A stretch of 23,472 nucleotides of DNA from CAYOXD01 sp964407825 (GCA_964407825.1 CAYOXD010000039.1:1-23472); one strand, 5' to 3'; shown: positions 1 through 7,188, numbered from the stretch's first letter. Numbers and translations: made by a program. The notes: generated from the sequence alone by a model not told the origin.

Positions 1-268
1 AGCCCACCACCCCCTCGTTCATCTTCAGGGAGCGGTCCACCAGGTACTCCGGATCCATGGCCTGGGTCGCCTTCAGACGAATCATGTTGGGAGTGACACT
101 TTCGTCGATGAGCCACAGGGAGCAGATATCCGCGCCGGTCACCTTGGCCGTCACCATGACGATGAGCTTGAGGATATCCTCCAGGTACATCTCCGAGGTG
201 ATCGCCTGGCTGATCTTCATGAGTGCCCGGATCAGTTGATCGTAGGATTCCGAGGTATCTTTTAACAT
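1..268 (-). CDS. GAF-domain signalling protein, N-terminal part (cut by window edge)
   Basis: The minus strand is open from an ATG at 268 to the window edge, giving the first 89 residues. After a short helical lead (residues 1-30) the sequence reads like the first strands and helices of a GAF domain: a helix ending in an EDILKLIV-type segment, then a GADICSLWLID strand, then a loop and an NEGVVG turn at the cut edge. GAF domains bind small ligands or act as dimerising sensor modules in kinases, cyclases, phosphodiesterases and sigma-54 activators. The output domain lies outside the window, so the protein's role cannot be named. A GAAGG-like ribosome site sits about 6 nt before the ATG. The family call is by eye on a partial domain. 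Confidence 0.7.
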   Translation of the reverse strand, partial: MLKDTSESYDQLIRALMKISQAITSEMYLEDILKLIVMVTAKVTGADICSLWLIDESVTPNMIRLKATQAMDPEYLVDRSLKMNEGVVG

Positions 269-439
269 GTTGCCTTCAACCTCACCGGGATTGCACCGGG
301 GCTCAGGGGGCATGGGTCCATTATTTACCGCTGACAAATGTGATGAATATCATGACGGCGGCGGTTTTTCAATCCCCTGCGGGAAGGCTCCCCACGGTGA
401 ATTTGTTCAGATTGCGCGGGGCAGCCATTCGTTGTGGTA

Positions 440-561
440 ATCGTTGTGGTTGTCGTTTTCGATTCACACCGACTATGTCTGGCTCTGATTCTGGCATGGA
501 TGCCGTTTCCCGGCACGATTCCGGATAGGGGTATGAGCACGAAAGCGATTACGACAACGAT
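440..561. repeat. Imperfect inverted repeat with TCGTTGTGG-type tandem units
   Basis: A 22-nt arm at 440-461 and its imperfect reverse complement at 540-561 share the end sequence ATCGTTGT and the inner TTTCG. Mismatches are confined to the middle. The left arm is itself part of a run of about 12-nt units (CGTTGTGGTAAT, then CGTTGTGGTTGT). The repeat lies in the otherwise geneless spacer 269-663 between the divergent GAF gene and fadM, and I see no other gene, tRNA or clear promoter there. Short reading frames across it are low-complexity products of the tandem units. It may be a dispersed genomic repeat or a folded RNA element. Confidence 0.5.
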
Positions 562-651
562 TTCTATAGGGGGCCTGATTGACAGCAGGTAGTCCCCTGG
601 TCTATCATCTCGTCCATCGCAGGAGCGGGTTTGCCGCTAAAATAACCAGCA

Positions 652-714
652 AGAGGGATTCGAATGCCCAACTGCCACGGATATCCCCCAATTTCCGATG
701 ATTCACACCATTGA
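652..714 (+). promoter_or_regulatory. Possible 16-codon leader ORF overlapping the fadM start
   Basis: The fadM start codon at 698 has no Shine-Dalgarno sequence in front of it. A good one (AGAGGG, from about 652) instead precedes an ATG at 664, which opens a 16-codon frame ending with TGA at 712-714. That frame overlaps the first codons of fadM in another reading frame. Translation of fadM by reinitiation or coupling is a possible reading, but a chance ORF is just as possible at this length. Confidence 0.25.
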
Positions 715-1096
715 CATCAAGGTAAGAGGGTACCACCTGGACCTGTTCGGGCATGTCAACAATGCCCGTTACCTGGAATTTCTGGAAGAGGCGCGCTGGG
801 CGGCCTTTGAAAAGACCGTGGACCTCCAGGAACTGGCCCGCAACGGATACGCCTTTACCGTGGTCAACATCAACATCAGCTACCGCCGGCCGGCGTTGAT
901 GAACGAGGTATTGCACATTGAAACGGAAGTGACCCAGTGGCGCCGCCGCAGCGCCCTGATTCGGCAGGTGGTGAAACTCCAGGGGACCGATACGGTGGTG
1001 GCCGATGCCGACGTTACCTTTGTTGTCGTGGATACCCGCAGGCAGAAGAGTGCCTGCCTGGAAGGAGAGGTGCTGGCGTTTTTCAGCGAGGTGTAA
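698..1096 (+). CDS. fadM: FadM/YbgC-type hotdog-fold acyl-CoA thioesterase
   Basis: This 132-residue protein has the length and fold signature of single-domain 4-hydroxybenzoyl-CoA-thioesterase-like hotdog enzymes, which hydrolyse acyl-CoA thioesters in the cytosol. The N-terminus carries the family pattern KVRGYHLD, HVNNARYLEFLEEARW, with the presumed catalytic Asp at residue 15 followed by GHVNN. A NINISYRRPA strand lies near residue 65, and VVADADVTFV near residue 107. The run of matches to E. coli FadM (YbaW) is close enough to name it; FadM removes unusual acyl-CoAs formed during fatty acid oxidation. The start at 698 gives the usual family N-terminus but lacks a ribosome site. The gene is convergent with the minus-strand genes beyond the assembly gap. 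The substrate here is inferred only. Confidence 0.85.
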   Translation: MIHTIDIKVRGYHLDLFGHVNNARYLEFLEEARWAAFEKTVDLQELARNGYAFTVVNINISYRRPALMNEVLHIETEVTQWRRRSALIRQVVKLQGTDTVVADADVTFVVVDTRRQKSACLEGEVLAFFSEV

Positions 1097-1152
1097 GGGC
1101 AGGCTGTGGCGGTGGCATACGCGCTGGTGTCCGGGATGGAAGGCGTAGGGCA

Positions 1153-1252
1153 NNNNNNNNNNNNNNNNNNNNNNNNNNNNNNNNNNNNNNNNNNNNNNNN
1201 NNNNNNNNNNNNNNNNNNNNNNNNNNNNNNNNNNNNNNNNNNNNNNNNNNNN
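1153..1252. other. Assembly gap of 100 N
   Basis: Exactly 100 unresolved bases lie here, the usual placeholder for a scaffold join of unknown length. The true distance between fadM and the genes to the right is therefore unknown. The 3' end of the OB-fold-like gene to the right runs into the gap. Any reading frame drawn through it is not usable. Confidence 0.99.
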
Positions 1253-1253
1253 A

Positions 1254-1769
1254 TCAGCGTCTCCGCCTCCCGCCGCCGAAACGACGCTGCATCCGCATGG
1301 CCGGCCCTCTGCCGCCTGCTCGTCCGCCACCGCCTCGCCATACCGGTCTGCCCGTATCTGCGCGCAGAGTGACGGAATCACCGGTCGTGCGGTTGGTGAT
1401 TTTGCGCGAAATAAGGTACATACCGCCGTCTTTTCCCTGGGCCTTGGCGCCTGTCGCCTCGATCTCGTCCTCGGGCCGGATGGGGATCCCCCGATCGGAC
1501 CAGTACCATTCCGGAGCCGCGATCACCCGGATCTCGTTGCTTCCCTGGCGGACGATCAGGGTGACATGCCCCCTGTCCCTGTCTGTGACGACGGAAACGA
1601 CCTTTCCCCTAACCGTTGTGACCGTGTTGAGGTCATATCCCCCGTCGAAATCGAGGCCGCTCTTTCCCCGGTCATCCCCGAATCCCCAGAACCCCGCGGC
1701 ACCATCGGCCTGAAGCAGAATCGTGGGCAGAAATATGCATATGGCGGCGAAAAAACGGCCTGATTTCAT
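1254..1769 (-). CDS. Small exported OB-fold-like protein, 3' end lost in gap
   Basis: The reading frame begins at an ATG (1769) and is still open after 172 codons where the unresolved bases start, so the C-terminus is missing. Residues 1-24 form a signal peptide (basic MKSGR, hydrophobic core, AxA-like site). Residues of about 45-130 resemble the small beta-barrel seen in some secreted proteins: a TVTTVRGKVVSV strand, a VTLIVRQGSNEIRVIAAPEWYW strand, a PEDEIEATGAK turn and a conserved ISRKITN segment. Such domains are predicted OB-folds, some of them in metal or redox contexts. The tail is Gly/Arg-rich. The start lies 10 nt after the stop of the preceding small exported gene, so the two are almost certainly co-transcribed. 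Function unknown. Confidence 0.7.
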   Translation of the reverse strand: MKSGRFFAAICIFLPTILLQADGAAGFWGFGDDRGKSGLDFDGGYDLNTVTTVRGKVVSVVTDRDRGHVTLIVRQGSNEIRVIAAPEWYWSDRGIPIRPEDEIEATGAKAQGKDGGMYLISRKITNRTTGDSVTLRADTGRPVWRGGGGRAGGRGPAMRMQRRFGGGRRRR

Positions 1770-1779
1770 TTAAAACGCC

Positions 1780-2121
1780 TTACTTGGCCGGAGAGCCGTA
1801 TCCGGTCCCGTCCATGGGTCTGGTGGTGTTGCCGGTCCCATCGCCCGGGCCGAGAGTTCGCCTGGCGCCCTGTCCGGCCCCCCGACGGGTCGAACCGGAG
1901 TTAAGCCTCGAACCTGTCTGGGATTGCTGTTGGCTCTGGGCCCGGGTCCTGACCTGCGTGGTGGTGGAATTTTGCAGACAGCTTCCGTCCCGCTTCTGCA
2001 ATCTCATTCCCGCGCCCTTCCCGCCCCCGGCGCCTCCGCCGCCCCGCGCGAACACCTCGCCCGAGAACGAAATGGAACAGATTACCACGAGTGCCGCGAT
2101 TGCCAGTTTCTTGACTTTCAT
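1780..2121 (-). CDS. Small exported Gly/Gln/Arg/Thr-rich protein
   Basis: The frame encodes 113 residues. I chose the ATG at 2121 because a perfect AAGGAGG site stands a few bases before it; a longer upstream reading has no such site. Residues 1-26 are a clear signal peptide ending in a VFARG-like cleavage site. The mature protein is low-complexity: a Gly-rich start, a KRDGSCLQ segment with one Cys, a Gln/Arg/Thr/Ser-rich middle, and repeated DGTG units near the C-terminus (GPGDGTGN, PMDGTGYG). I do not recognise a family with certainty; it resembles the small periplasmic or surface proteins often encoded beside NtrC-type two-component systems. It is first in a pair with the OB-fold-like gene and lies 172 bp after the response regulator gene. 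Confidence 0.75.
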   Translation of the reverse strand: MKVKKLAIAALVVICSISFSGEVFARGGGGAGGGKGAGMRLQKRDGSCLQNSTTTQVRTRAQSQQQSQTGSRLNSGSTRRGAGQGARRTLGPGDGTGNTTRPMDGTGYGSPAK

Positions 2122-2159
2122 GGTGGATCCTCCTTTTTTTTGGTTTTCTGCCAAAGGAA

Positions 2160-2177
2160 GATCAAACTTCATGCCAA
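2160..2177 (-). promoter_or_regulatory. Near-match to a sigma-54 (-24/-12) promoter
   Basis: Read on the minus strand, this stretch is TTGGCATG, AAG, TTTGATC. It keeps the GG of the -24 element and the 10-nt spacing to the -12 element, but has GA where the consensus has GC. It lies about 40 bp upstream of the start of the small exported gene and just downstream of a gene for a sigma-54-dependent activator, the setting where such a promoter would be expected. One key base deviates, so the call is tentative. Confidence 0.35.
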
Positions 2178-2293
2178 GCGCAAAAATATAGTATAACCAA
2201 AACAGATTGCTTAACTTAATGCCATGCAAGGCCCGGGGCCAAACGATAGCCAGGTGCAGGATCTGCACGATTGGTGAATGTTTTGCACCTGTT

Positions 2294-3640
2294 TCATCTG
2301 CCGTTGACAAGACCGTATTCCTTCAGGCGGTACTGAAGGGTCCTTTTGGATATGCCAAGTTCCTGGGCCGCCTTGCGCCGGTTTCCCTCTGTTTTTTCCA
2401 ATGCCCTGAGGATGGCCTCCCGCTCCAGGTCCTTCAGGTTTTCTCCGGGCACCTCCCCCCGGCGGCGGGAAAGGTCGGTCACAACCTCGGGCAGGTCACC
2501 TGCTTCGATGATCTCCTTACCCAGAATGACGGCCCGCTCGATTACATTTTGAAGCTCCCTGATGTTGCCTGGCCAGCTGTATGCCCGTAGTTTTTCCATG
2601 GCCTCTTGCGAAATACCCTGTACTTTCTTCCCGGTCTGTTCAGCGAATCGACCGACAAAATACGCTGACAGGTGCGGCAGGGCGTCCTTGCGTTGTCGCA
2701 GAGGCGGCAGGCGGATGGGAAAAACGTTCAACCGGTAGAAAAGATCCTCGCGGAACCGCTTCTCTCGTACCGCTTCTTCCAGGTTGCGGTGGGTGGCGGC
2801 AATGATCCTGACATCCGCCCTGATTTCCCGGGTTCCCCCCACGCGCTCGAACTTCCGCTCCTGTATGACCCGCAGCAGCTTGGCCTGCAGGGAGAGCGGC
2901 ATATCACCGATTTCATCGAGGAAAATGGTCCCGCCCCGGGCGAGTTCGAATTTACCCCGCTTTGTCTGAACCGCTCCAGTGAAGGCGCCCCGCTCATGGC
3001 CGAAGAGCTCGCTTTCGAGGAGGGACTCCGGGATGGCCGCGCAGTTGATGGGCACGAAAGCGGCATCTCGACAGGGGCTCAGCATGTGGATGCGCAGGGC
3101 TATCAGCTCCTTACCCGTGCCGCTCTCCCCGAGGATGACCACATTGGCTGGCGTGGCGGCCACGTTTTCAACCAATGCCTTTATGCCGCCCATGTTCTTT
3201 CCGGAGAAGATCAGCGATTCGGGAGGCAGGCCCTTTGCCCCGGTCTTCTTCTTCGATTCGGAGCTCGGCTCCCCGCGCCTTTTTTCCAGGGTTTTACGAA
3301 CCAGCACCCGGAGGCTCTCGGGGTCCTTCAGCGGTTTGGTGATAAAATCGGAAACCCCCTCCTTCATGGCCGCGACAGCCTCTTCGATGGTGCCGAAGGC
3401 GGTCAGCAGGATAAACGGCGGGACCGTTGCCTCCGAGCTGAGGCGCCGATAGAGTTCGAGGCCGCTCATGCCGGGCATTTTAAGGTCCGATAGAATCAGG
3501 TCGAAATGCTCCCGCCGGACCAGCTCCAGCCCCCTGGAGCCGTTTTCCGCCTCGAATACCGCATATCCCTCCCTGCGGAGGATGGTATTCAGGAAACTTC
3601 TGAATACGGTGTCATCTTCGATGATGAGGATTTTTTCCAT
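2294..3640 (-). CDS. NtrC-family sigma-54-dependent response regulator
   Basis: The 448-residue protein has the full three-domain plan. Residues 1-120 are a receiver domain with acidic pair ED at 8-9, phosphoacceptor Asp52 (SDLKMPG) and Lys102 (TKPL). Residues of about 142-375 are an AAA+ sigma-54 activation domain with Walker A GESGTGKE (171-178), the GAFTGA sigma-54 contact loop (219-224) and Walker B IFLDEIG (239-245). The C-terminus (about 405-442) is a Fis-type helix-turn-helix, with the AAQELGISKRTLQYRL segment as recognition unit. When phosphorylated, such proteins form oligomers that remodel sigma-54 RNA polymerase. The partner is surely the histidine kinase gene 128 bp upstream. Closest well-known relatives by layout are ZraR/HydG and AtoC. 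A GAGG site precedes the ATG by about 10 nt. The targets may include the two small exported genes downstream. Confidence 0.93.
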   Translation of the reverse strand: MEKILIIEDDTVFRSFLNTILRREGYAVFEAENGSRGLELVRREHFDLILSDLKMPGMSGLELYRRLSSEATVPPFILLTAFGTIEEAVAAMKEGVSDFITKPLKDPESLRVLVRKTLEKRRGEPSSESKKKTGAKGLPPESLIFSGKNMGGIKALVENVAATPANVVILGESGTGKELIALRIHMLSPCRDAAFVPINCAAIPESLLESELFGHERGAFTGAVQTKRGKFELARGGTIFLDEIGDMPLSLQAKLLRVIQERKFERVGGTREIRADVRIIAATHRNLEEAVREKRFREDLFYRLNVFPIRLPPLRQRKDALPHLSAYFVGRFAEQTGKKVQGISQEAMEKLRAYSWPGNIRELQNVIERAVILGKEIIEAGDLPEVVTDLSRRRGEVPGENLKDLEREAILRALEKTEGNRRKAAQELGISKRTLQYRLKEYGLVNGR

Positions 3641-3677
3641 TTTTTTTATGCCTCGCTGCTTCAGGCCCTCCTCACGC

Positions 3678-3741
3678 GATCTGCATCGGAAAAAACCATT
3701 GAAATAGTAGACTATTCCTGCGGTTCTTACCGATGCAGATC
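3678..3741. promoter_or_regulatory. Nested dyad between kinase and regulator genes, candidate operator
   Basis: Two perfect 12-bp inverted arms, GATCTGCATCGG at 3678-3689 and CCGATGCAGATC at 3730-3741, are separated by 40 nt. Their centres are 52 bp apart, close to five helical turns. Inside the loop lies a second dyad, AATAGT-AG-ACTATT, at about 3703-3716. There is no T-run, so a terminator is unlikely. Paired sites upstream of an NtrC-type gene fit activator enhancer sites and autoregulation. An mRNA hairpin that processes the kinase-regulator transcript is the alternative. Confidence 0.5.
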
Positions 3742-3768
3742 ACGCAACCATGACCCAAATCAGCGGCC

Positions 3769-5052
3769 CTAAAATGCAACGTTATTGTTGCGCGGACCCT
3801 GAGGGGTCTTTGCAGGAAACGTTATCCTGAAGGTCGCCCCGTGTCCGGGAAAACTTTCTGCCGTAATTTCGCCGTCATGATCTTCACTTATTTTTTTGCA
3901 GAGGGCCAGTCCCAACCCCGTTCCCCGGGCCCGGGTAGTGAAAAAGGGATCGAAAATATGGCGCAGATCGCGGGGATCGATGCCGTTGCCCGTGTCGGAA
4001 ACCAGTATCTCTATTTTGCCCTGGAGCCGCTGCCCCCTTATTTCCAGTTTCCCGCCGCCGGGCATTGCCTGCAGGGCGTTTCTGAAGAGGTTGAGAAATA
4101 ACTGCTCGAGACGATCCTGGTTGCCCGTGACCATGAGAGGAGAGGCCAGGGACAGCGCCAGGGTGACGGAGGCTTTTTCCGCTTCAGGGGAAATCACCGC
4201 CAATGAGTGCTCCAGCACGGTTTGCAGCTCCACCCGTTCCGATGAGCGCCTGCCTGCGTGGGTCAGGGCCAGGAGGTCGTTGACCATCTCTTCAAGTCTC
4301 AACACCTGGCGCACAATCAGCCCGGCAAATTGCCTGTCTTCTCCGGCAGCTGTTTTTTCAAGCAGAAGTTGGGCGTATCCTTTTAGTCCGGCAAGCGGAT
4401 TTCTGATTTCATGGGCAATGACCGCGCCCATTCGTCCCAGCTTGGCCAGATGTTCGTTTCGAGCCATCTCCCTTCTGTGGGCCTCCTCCCTCAATGCAAA
4501 CCTGTGGAGGAAAAGACCCATGGCCCATGCCGCCGCCATCAGGGAGACCAACACGGCCAAGCCGATATGCGCGGATCTGACCACGTTGTCGGTACGGTAG
4601 GTGTGGAGAGCCAGGCGGAGCGCCAGCGTTCGGCCCTTGACATGAATGGGCGCGTTGGACTCGTATACCTTCTCGCCGGTGCCCAGCCTCACCCGCGCCC
4701 CGGAAAATTCGCCCCTGCTGAAAACCGGCTCGAACCTGCGGTCCGCGATCCTATCGCCGATGAGCGCGCGGTTCGAATGAAAGAGGATGTCGCCTTTGGC
4801 GTCCAGGATCGCGAAATAGGCCATATCCGGAGACCGGAAATCCTCGAGGTTCCGGAACGAGGGATCTCTGGCAGAAATGGATTCCACCGCCGCCGAAAGG
4901 GAAAGGGCGAGCCCCCGAAGGTTTTCACCCGCCATTGCGACAGCGGTCCGGCTCTGTTCCGCCGCAAACCAGATGAGTGCCACCGACAGGGCTATCCCGG
5001 CAAAAAGCGAGCCCGCGGCAGTGGACAGATATGGTTTTCGCGTCTTATTCAT
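3769..5052 (-). CDS. Membrane histidine kinase (ZraS/AtoS-like), partner of the NtrC-type regulator
   Basis: From the ATG at 5052 the protein has 427 residues. A first membrane helix (about 12-31) and a second (about 162-182) bracket an extracytoplasmic sensor of about 130 residues with a Cache/PAS-like FAILDAKGDILFHSNR segment. The cytoplasmic part has HisKA with phospho-accepting His214 (AHEIRNPLAGLKGY), the N box near residue 325 (LFRNALQAMP), the DTGNGID G1 box near 353 and the GTGLGLALC box near 377. There is no HAMP or cytoplasmic PAS insertion. The start is chosen over an in-frame TTG at 5076, whose GGGAGG sequence abuts it with no spacing. The gene lies 63 nt after the LhgO gene and 128 nt before the regulator gene, on the same strand. 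The ligand is unknown; envelope or metal stress is suggested only by analogy with ZraS. Confidence 0.9.
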   Translation of the reverse strand: MNKTRKPYLSTAAGSLFAGIALSVALIWFAAEQSRTAVAMAGENLRGLALSLSAAVESISARDPSFRNLEDFRSPDMAYFAILDAKGDILFHSNRALIGDRIADRRFEPVFSRGEFSGARVRLGTGEKVYESNAPIHVKGRTLALRLALHTYRTDNVVRSAHIGLAVLVSLMAAAWAMGLFLHRFALREEAHRREMARNEHLAKLGRMGAVIAHEIRNPLAGLKGYAQLLLEKTAAGEDRQFAGLIVRQVLRLEEMVNDLLALTHAGRRSSERVELQTVLEHSLAVISPEAEKASVTLALSLASPLMVTGNQDRLEQLFLNLFRNALQAMPGGGKLEIRGQRLQGKIEILVSDTGNGIDPRDLRHIFDPFFTTRARGTGLGLALCKKISEDHDGEITAESFPGHGATFRITFPAKTPQGPRNNNVAF

Positions 5053-5115
5053 GGGAGGCTCTTGAAAACCTGCCAACCTCCCGCTCGATCGCCCTCAAGC
5101 CCCCCTTGCCCGGGC

Positions 5116-6378
5116 TCAAAGGGCGAATTTGGCGCAAATCCTGTCGCACAGAAAAGATCCGATGGGGATGGCGGAGGTGGCGGCAGGAGAGGGTGCGTTG
5201 CAGACATGGAGCGAGCGAGGGGTTTCGGCAAAAAAGAAATCGTGAACCGGAACGCCGGATTTCACAACGGCCTGGGCCCGGACCCCGGCCGGGCAGGGCC
5301 GCAAATCGGCCATCGTCAGCCCGGGGCAGTACTTTCGCACCCGCTCGAGATAGCCACGCTTGAAAAAGGAGTCCCTCATTTCGCCCATTCCGGTCCTGAA
5401 ATTGGCCCGCATCAGCTTCCAGAAGCCCTCAAAGGTCAGCATCTCCAGTGAATCCCGCAGGTCCAGGTTAAAGCGGGCGTACCCTTCGCGCTTCCAGCCC
5501 ACCACGGCATTGGGCCCCACGGTCACGGACCCGTCGATCATCCGGGTCAGGTGGACCCCCAGGAAGGGCAGCTCCGGGTCAGGGATGGGATAGATCAGAT
5601 GGTTGACGATCCGGTTGTGGCGGGCCGCCAGCCGATAGTATTCACCGCGAAAGGGGATGATGCGAAAGTCGATCTCAAGTCCCATCATGCGTGCAATCCG
5701 ATCCGCCATCAGCCCGCCGCAGGCAACGAGGTAGCGCGCAGATAGACGCTGGGCGCCCAGATGGATTGTCACGGTGTCCCGGCCCTCTTTCAATGCAGAG
5801 ACCGCCGCCGCGGTTTTCACGGTTCCCCCCAGGGCCGAAAACCGCTCCGCCATTTTCTGCGTGATCATGGGGTAATCGGTAATGGCGGTGGCCGGCACCA
5901 GCAGCGCCCCCAGGCCGGTAATGCGGGGCTCCGCTTTTCGCAATGCCTCACCCGACAGGCGCTGGGTCTCGATGCCGTTTAGACGGCAGCGTTCTTCCAG
6001 AGCGCCCATGCGCCCCATTTCCACTTCGTTTGTGGCCACCAGCAGTTTGCCGCACTGCCGCACGGGAATCTCATGCTCCCGGCAGAATGCCAGGGTCGCG
6101 GCCGCCCCGCGTTTGCAGAAATCGGCTTTCAAGCTGCCGGGTTGATAGTATACGCCTGCATGAATGACGCCTGAATTGTGACCGGTTTGATGCCGGGCCA
6201 GCAAGGGCTCCTTTTCGAGAAGAGCGATGGCGGCACCGGGATAGCGCTGCTGCAACTGCCAGGCGGTGGAAACGCCCACGATGCCGCCACCGATGATCAC
6301 GACATCGTAAGGGGGCCGTTGACCCAATACACGCCGGGGGCTGCATAGGGATGGTGAACGCTCCCTGCACTCGGCCAT
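5116..6378 (-). CDS. lhgO: FAD-dependent L-2-hydroxyglutarate oxidase/dehydrogenase
   Basis: The 420-residue flavoprotein matches the LhgO (YgaF)/L2HGDH family of the DAO superfamily in length and in sequence. Residues 24-35 give the dinucleotide-binding strand and GGGIVG turn. Near 64-86 comes the family segment HQTGHNSGVIHAGVYY, with PGSLKADFC following it. Near 270-290 stands IYPIPDPELPFLGVHLTR, and the C-terminus carries HVCNAPSPAATSA. These enzymes oxidise L-2-hydroxyglutarate to 2-oxoglutarate and pass electrons from FAD to quinone or oxygen. The start is 3 nt after the stop of the kinase-like/BON gene, so translation is probably coupled, although the first 22 residues before the FAD strand are less conserved and the true start could be slightly internal. 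A metabolic flavoenzyme between a signalling-type gene and a two-component pair is unexpected. Confidence 0.88.
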   Translation of the reverse strand: MAECRERSPSLCSPRRVLGQRPPYDVVIIGGGIVGVSTAWQLQQRYPGAAIALLEKEPLLARHQTGHNSGVIHAGVYYQPGSLKADFCKRGAAATLAFCREHEIPVRQCGKLLVATNEVEMGRMGALEERCRLNGIETQRLSGEALRKAEPRITGLGALLVPATAITDYPMITQKMAERFSALGGTVKTAAAVSALKEGRDTVTIHLGAQRLSARYLVACGGLMADRIARMMGLEIDFRIIPFRGEYYRLAARHNRIVNHLIYPIPDPELPFLGVHLTRMIDGSVTVGPNAVVGWKREGYARFNLDLRDSLEMLTFEGFWKLMRANFRTGMGEMRDSFFKRGYLERVRKYCPGLTMADLRPCPAGVRAQAVVKSGVPVHDFFFAETPRSLHVCNAPSPAATSAIPIGSFLCDRICAKFAL

Positions 6379-6381
6379 GGG

Positions 6382-7188
6382 TCACTCATACAGCGAGGTG
6401 GGGACCAGATGGACCTGCACCCCTTGAACACCGGGCACCTTGAGGGCCAGTTCCCTGATCTCTTCGACGATTTCCGGCTCCAGGGACCCGGAGGCCTGAA
6501 CGTGGACCATGGCCACCCCCCCATCGGCGACAACCTTGATTTTGGGATAGTGGTCCACAACGGCAGCCCGGACGCGGGCCGCCAGCGTCAAATCATCCAG
6601 AGCCCGCTGTGACTCCGGCGTGGCTTTGAATTGCGCCCGCGCCGCGGTCTGGCAAATGAGATCGACCGCATCATCCACCTTCAGTTTGTGGATATGAATG
6701 ACCAGGTCATACAGGCTGGAATCACGGGTGTCCACCCCGTAGAGCTTTCGGCTCCATTCACGCCGCTCATGGTCGTCCTTTTCCAGCCGCGCCGCGGCTT
6801 GCTCGCGAGAGACGCTCTCTCTTTCCATCTCCATCTTCACGCGCGCCTCGAAGTCGGCGATAATGCGAACTTTCAGGACATGAGCGATGTGCCTCACGAA
6901 AAAATGGCCTGCCAGGCCGTGATACACCACGTTGTCTTGTTGAAAATGTTTCAGTATTTCCGATGAGATATACGCAAGGTAGCGCTCTCTGCTGAAGGTA
7001 AACCGCTCGAAGATGGAGGGGGCATCATGCAGGGCACGAGTCAATTTCAATTCCGGGATATTGAAGTCTTCCGAGGCCTCCAGAATCACTTCACGTGAGA
7101 CACTCTGGTAGTTCAATCGTTCCGCCACCTTTTCCGCGACCTCTTGCCCCTTGGAATAGGAACCTTTGGAGATAGTGATGATAGCCAT
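6382..7188 (-). CDS. Cytidylate-kinase-like domain fused to a C-terminal BON domain
   Basis: The protein has 268 residues. Residues 1-185 follow the cytidylate kinase-like family (Cytidylate_kin2): an N-terminal ITISKGSYSKGQEVAEKVAERL segment in place of the P-loop, a mid region with VVYHGLAGHFFV, a DDHERREWSRKLYG lid-like helix near 138-151 and an LYDLVIHIHKL strand near 159. Residues of about 200-268 look like a BON domain (VVADGGVAMVHVQASG, then VPGVQGVQVHLV), usually found in periplasmic lipid-binding proteins, but no signal peptide is present here. The phosphate loop is degenerate: the position usually Lys or Arg after the last Gly is Gln15. A regulatory nucleotide- or ligand-sensing role is more likely than CMP phosphorylation, but this is inference. 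The gene lies 42 nt after the TIGR02186 gene and 3 nt before lhgO. Confidence 0.75.
   Translation of the reverse strand: MAIITISKGSYSKGQEVAEKVAERLNYQSVSREVILEASEDFNIPELKLTRALHDAPSIFERFTFSRERYLAYISSEILKHFQQDNVVYHGLAGHFFVRHIAHVLKVRIIADFEARVKMEMERESVSREQAAARLEKDDHERREWSRKLYGVDTRDSSLYDLVIHIHKLKVDDAVDLICQTAARAQFKATPESQRALDDLTLAARVRAAVVDHYPKIKVVADGGVAMVHVQASGSLEPEIVEEIRELALKVPGVQGVQVHLVPTSLYE

Noticed and set aside
325..540. A 71-codon minus-strand frame with a Thr-repeat product
   Set aside because: Its Thr run is simply the tandem GTTGTGG units read as protein; no ribosome site.
605..1713. Several frames reading through the N-run
   Set aside because: They are translated across unresolved bases and overlap fadM or the exported OB-fold-like gene in the wrong frame.
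2672..3493. A 273-codon plus-strand reading frame
   Set aside because: It is antisense to the sigma-54 regulator gene and has no ribosome site or recognisable domain.
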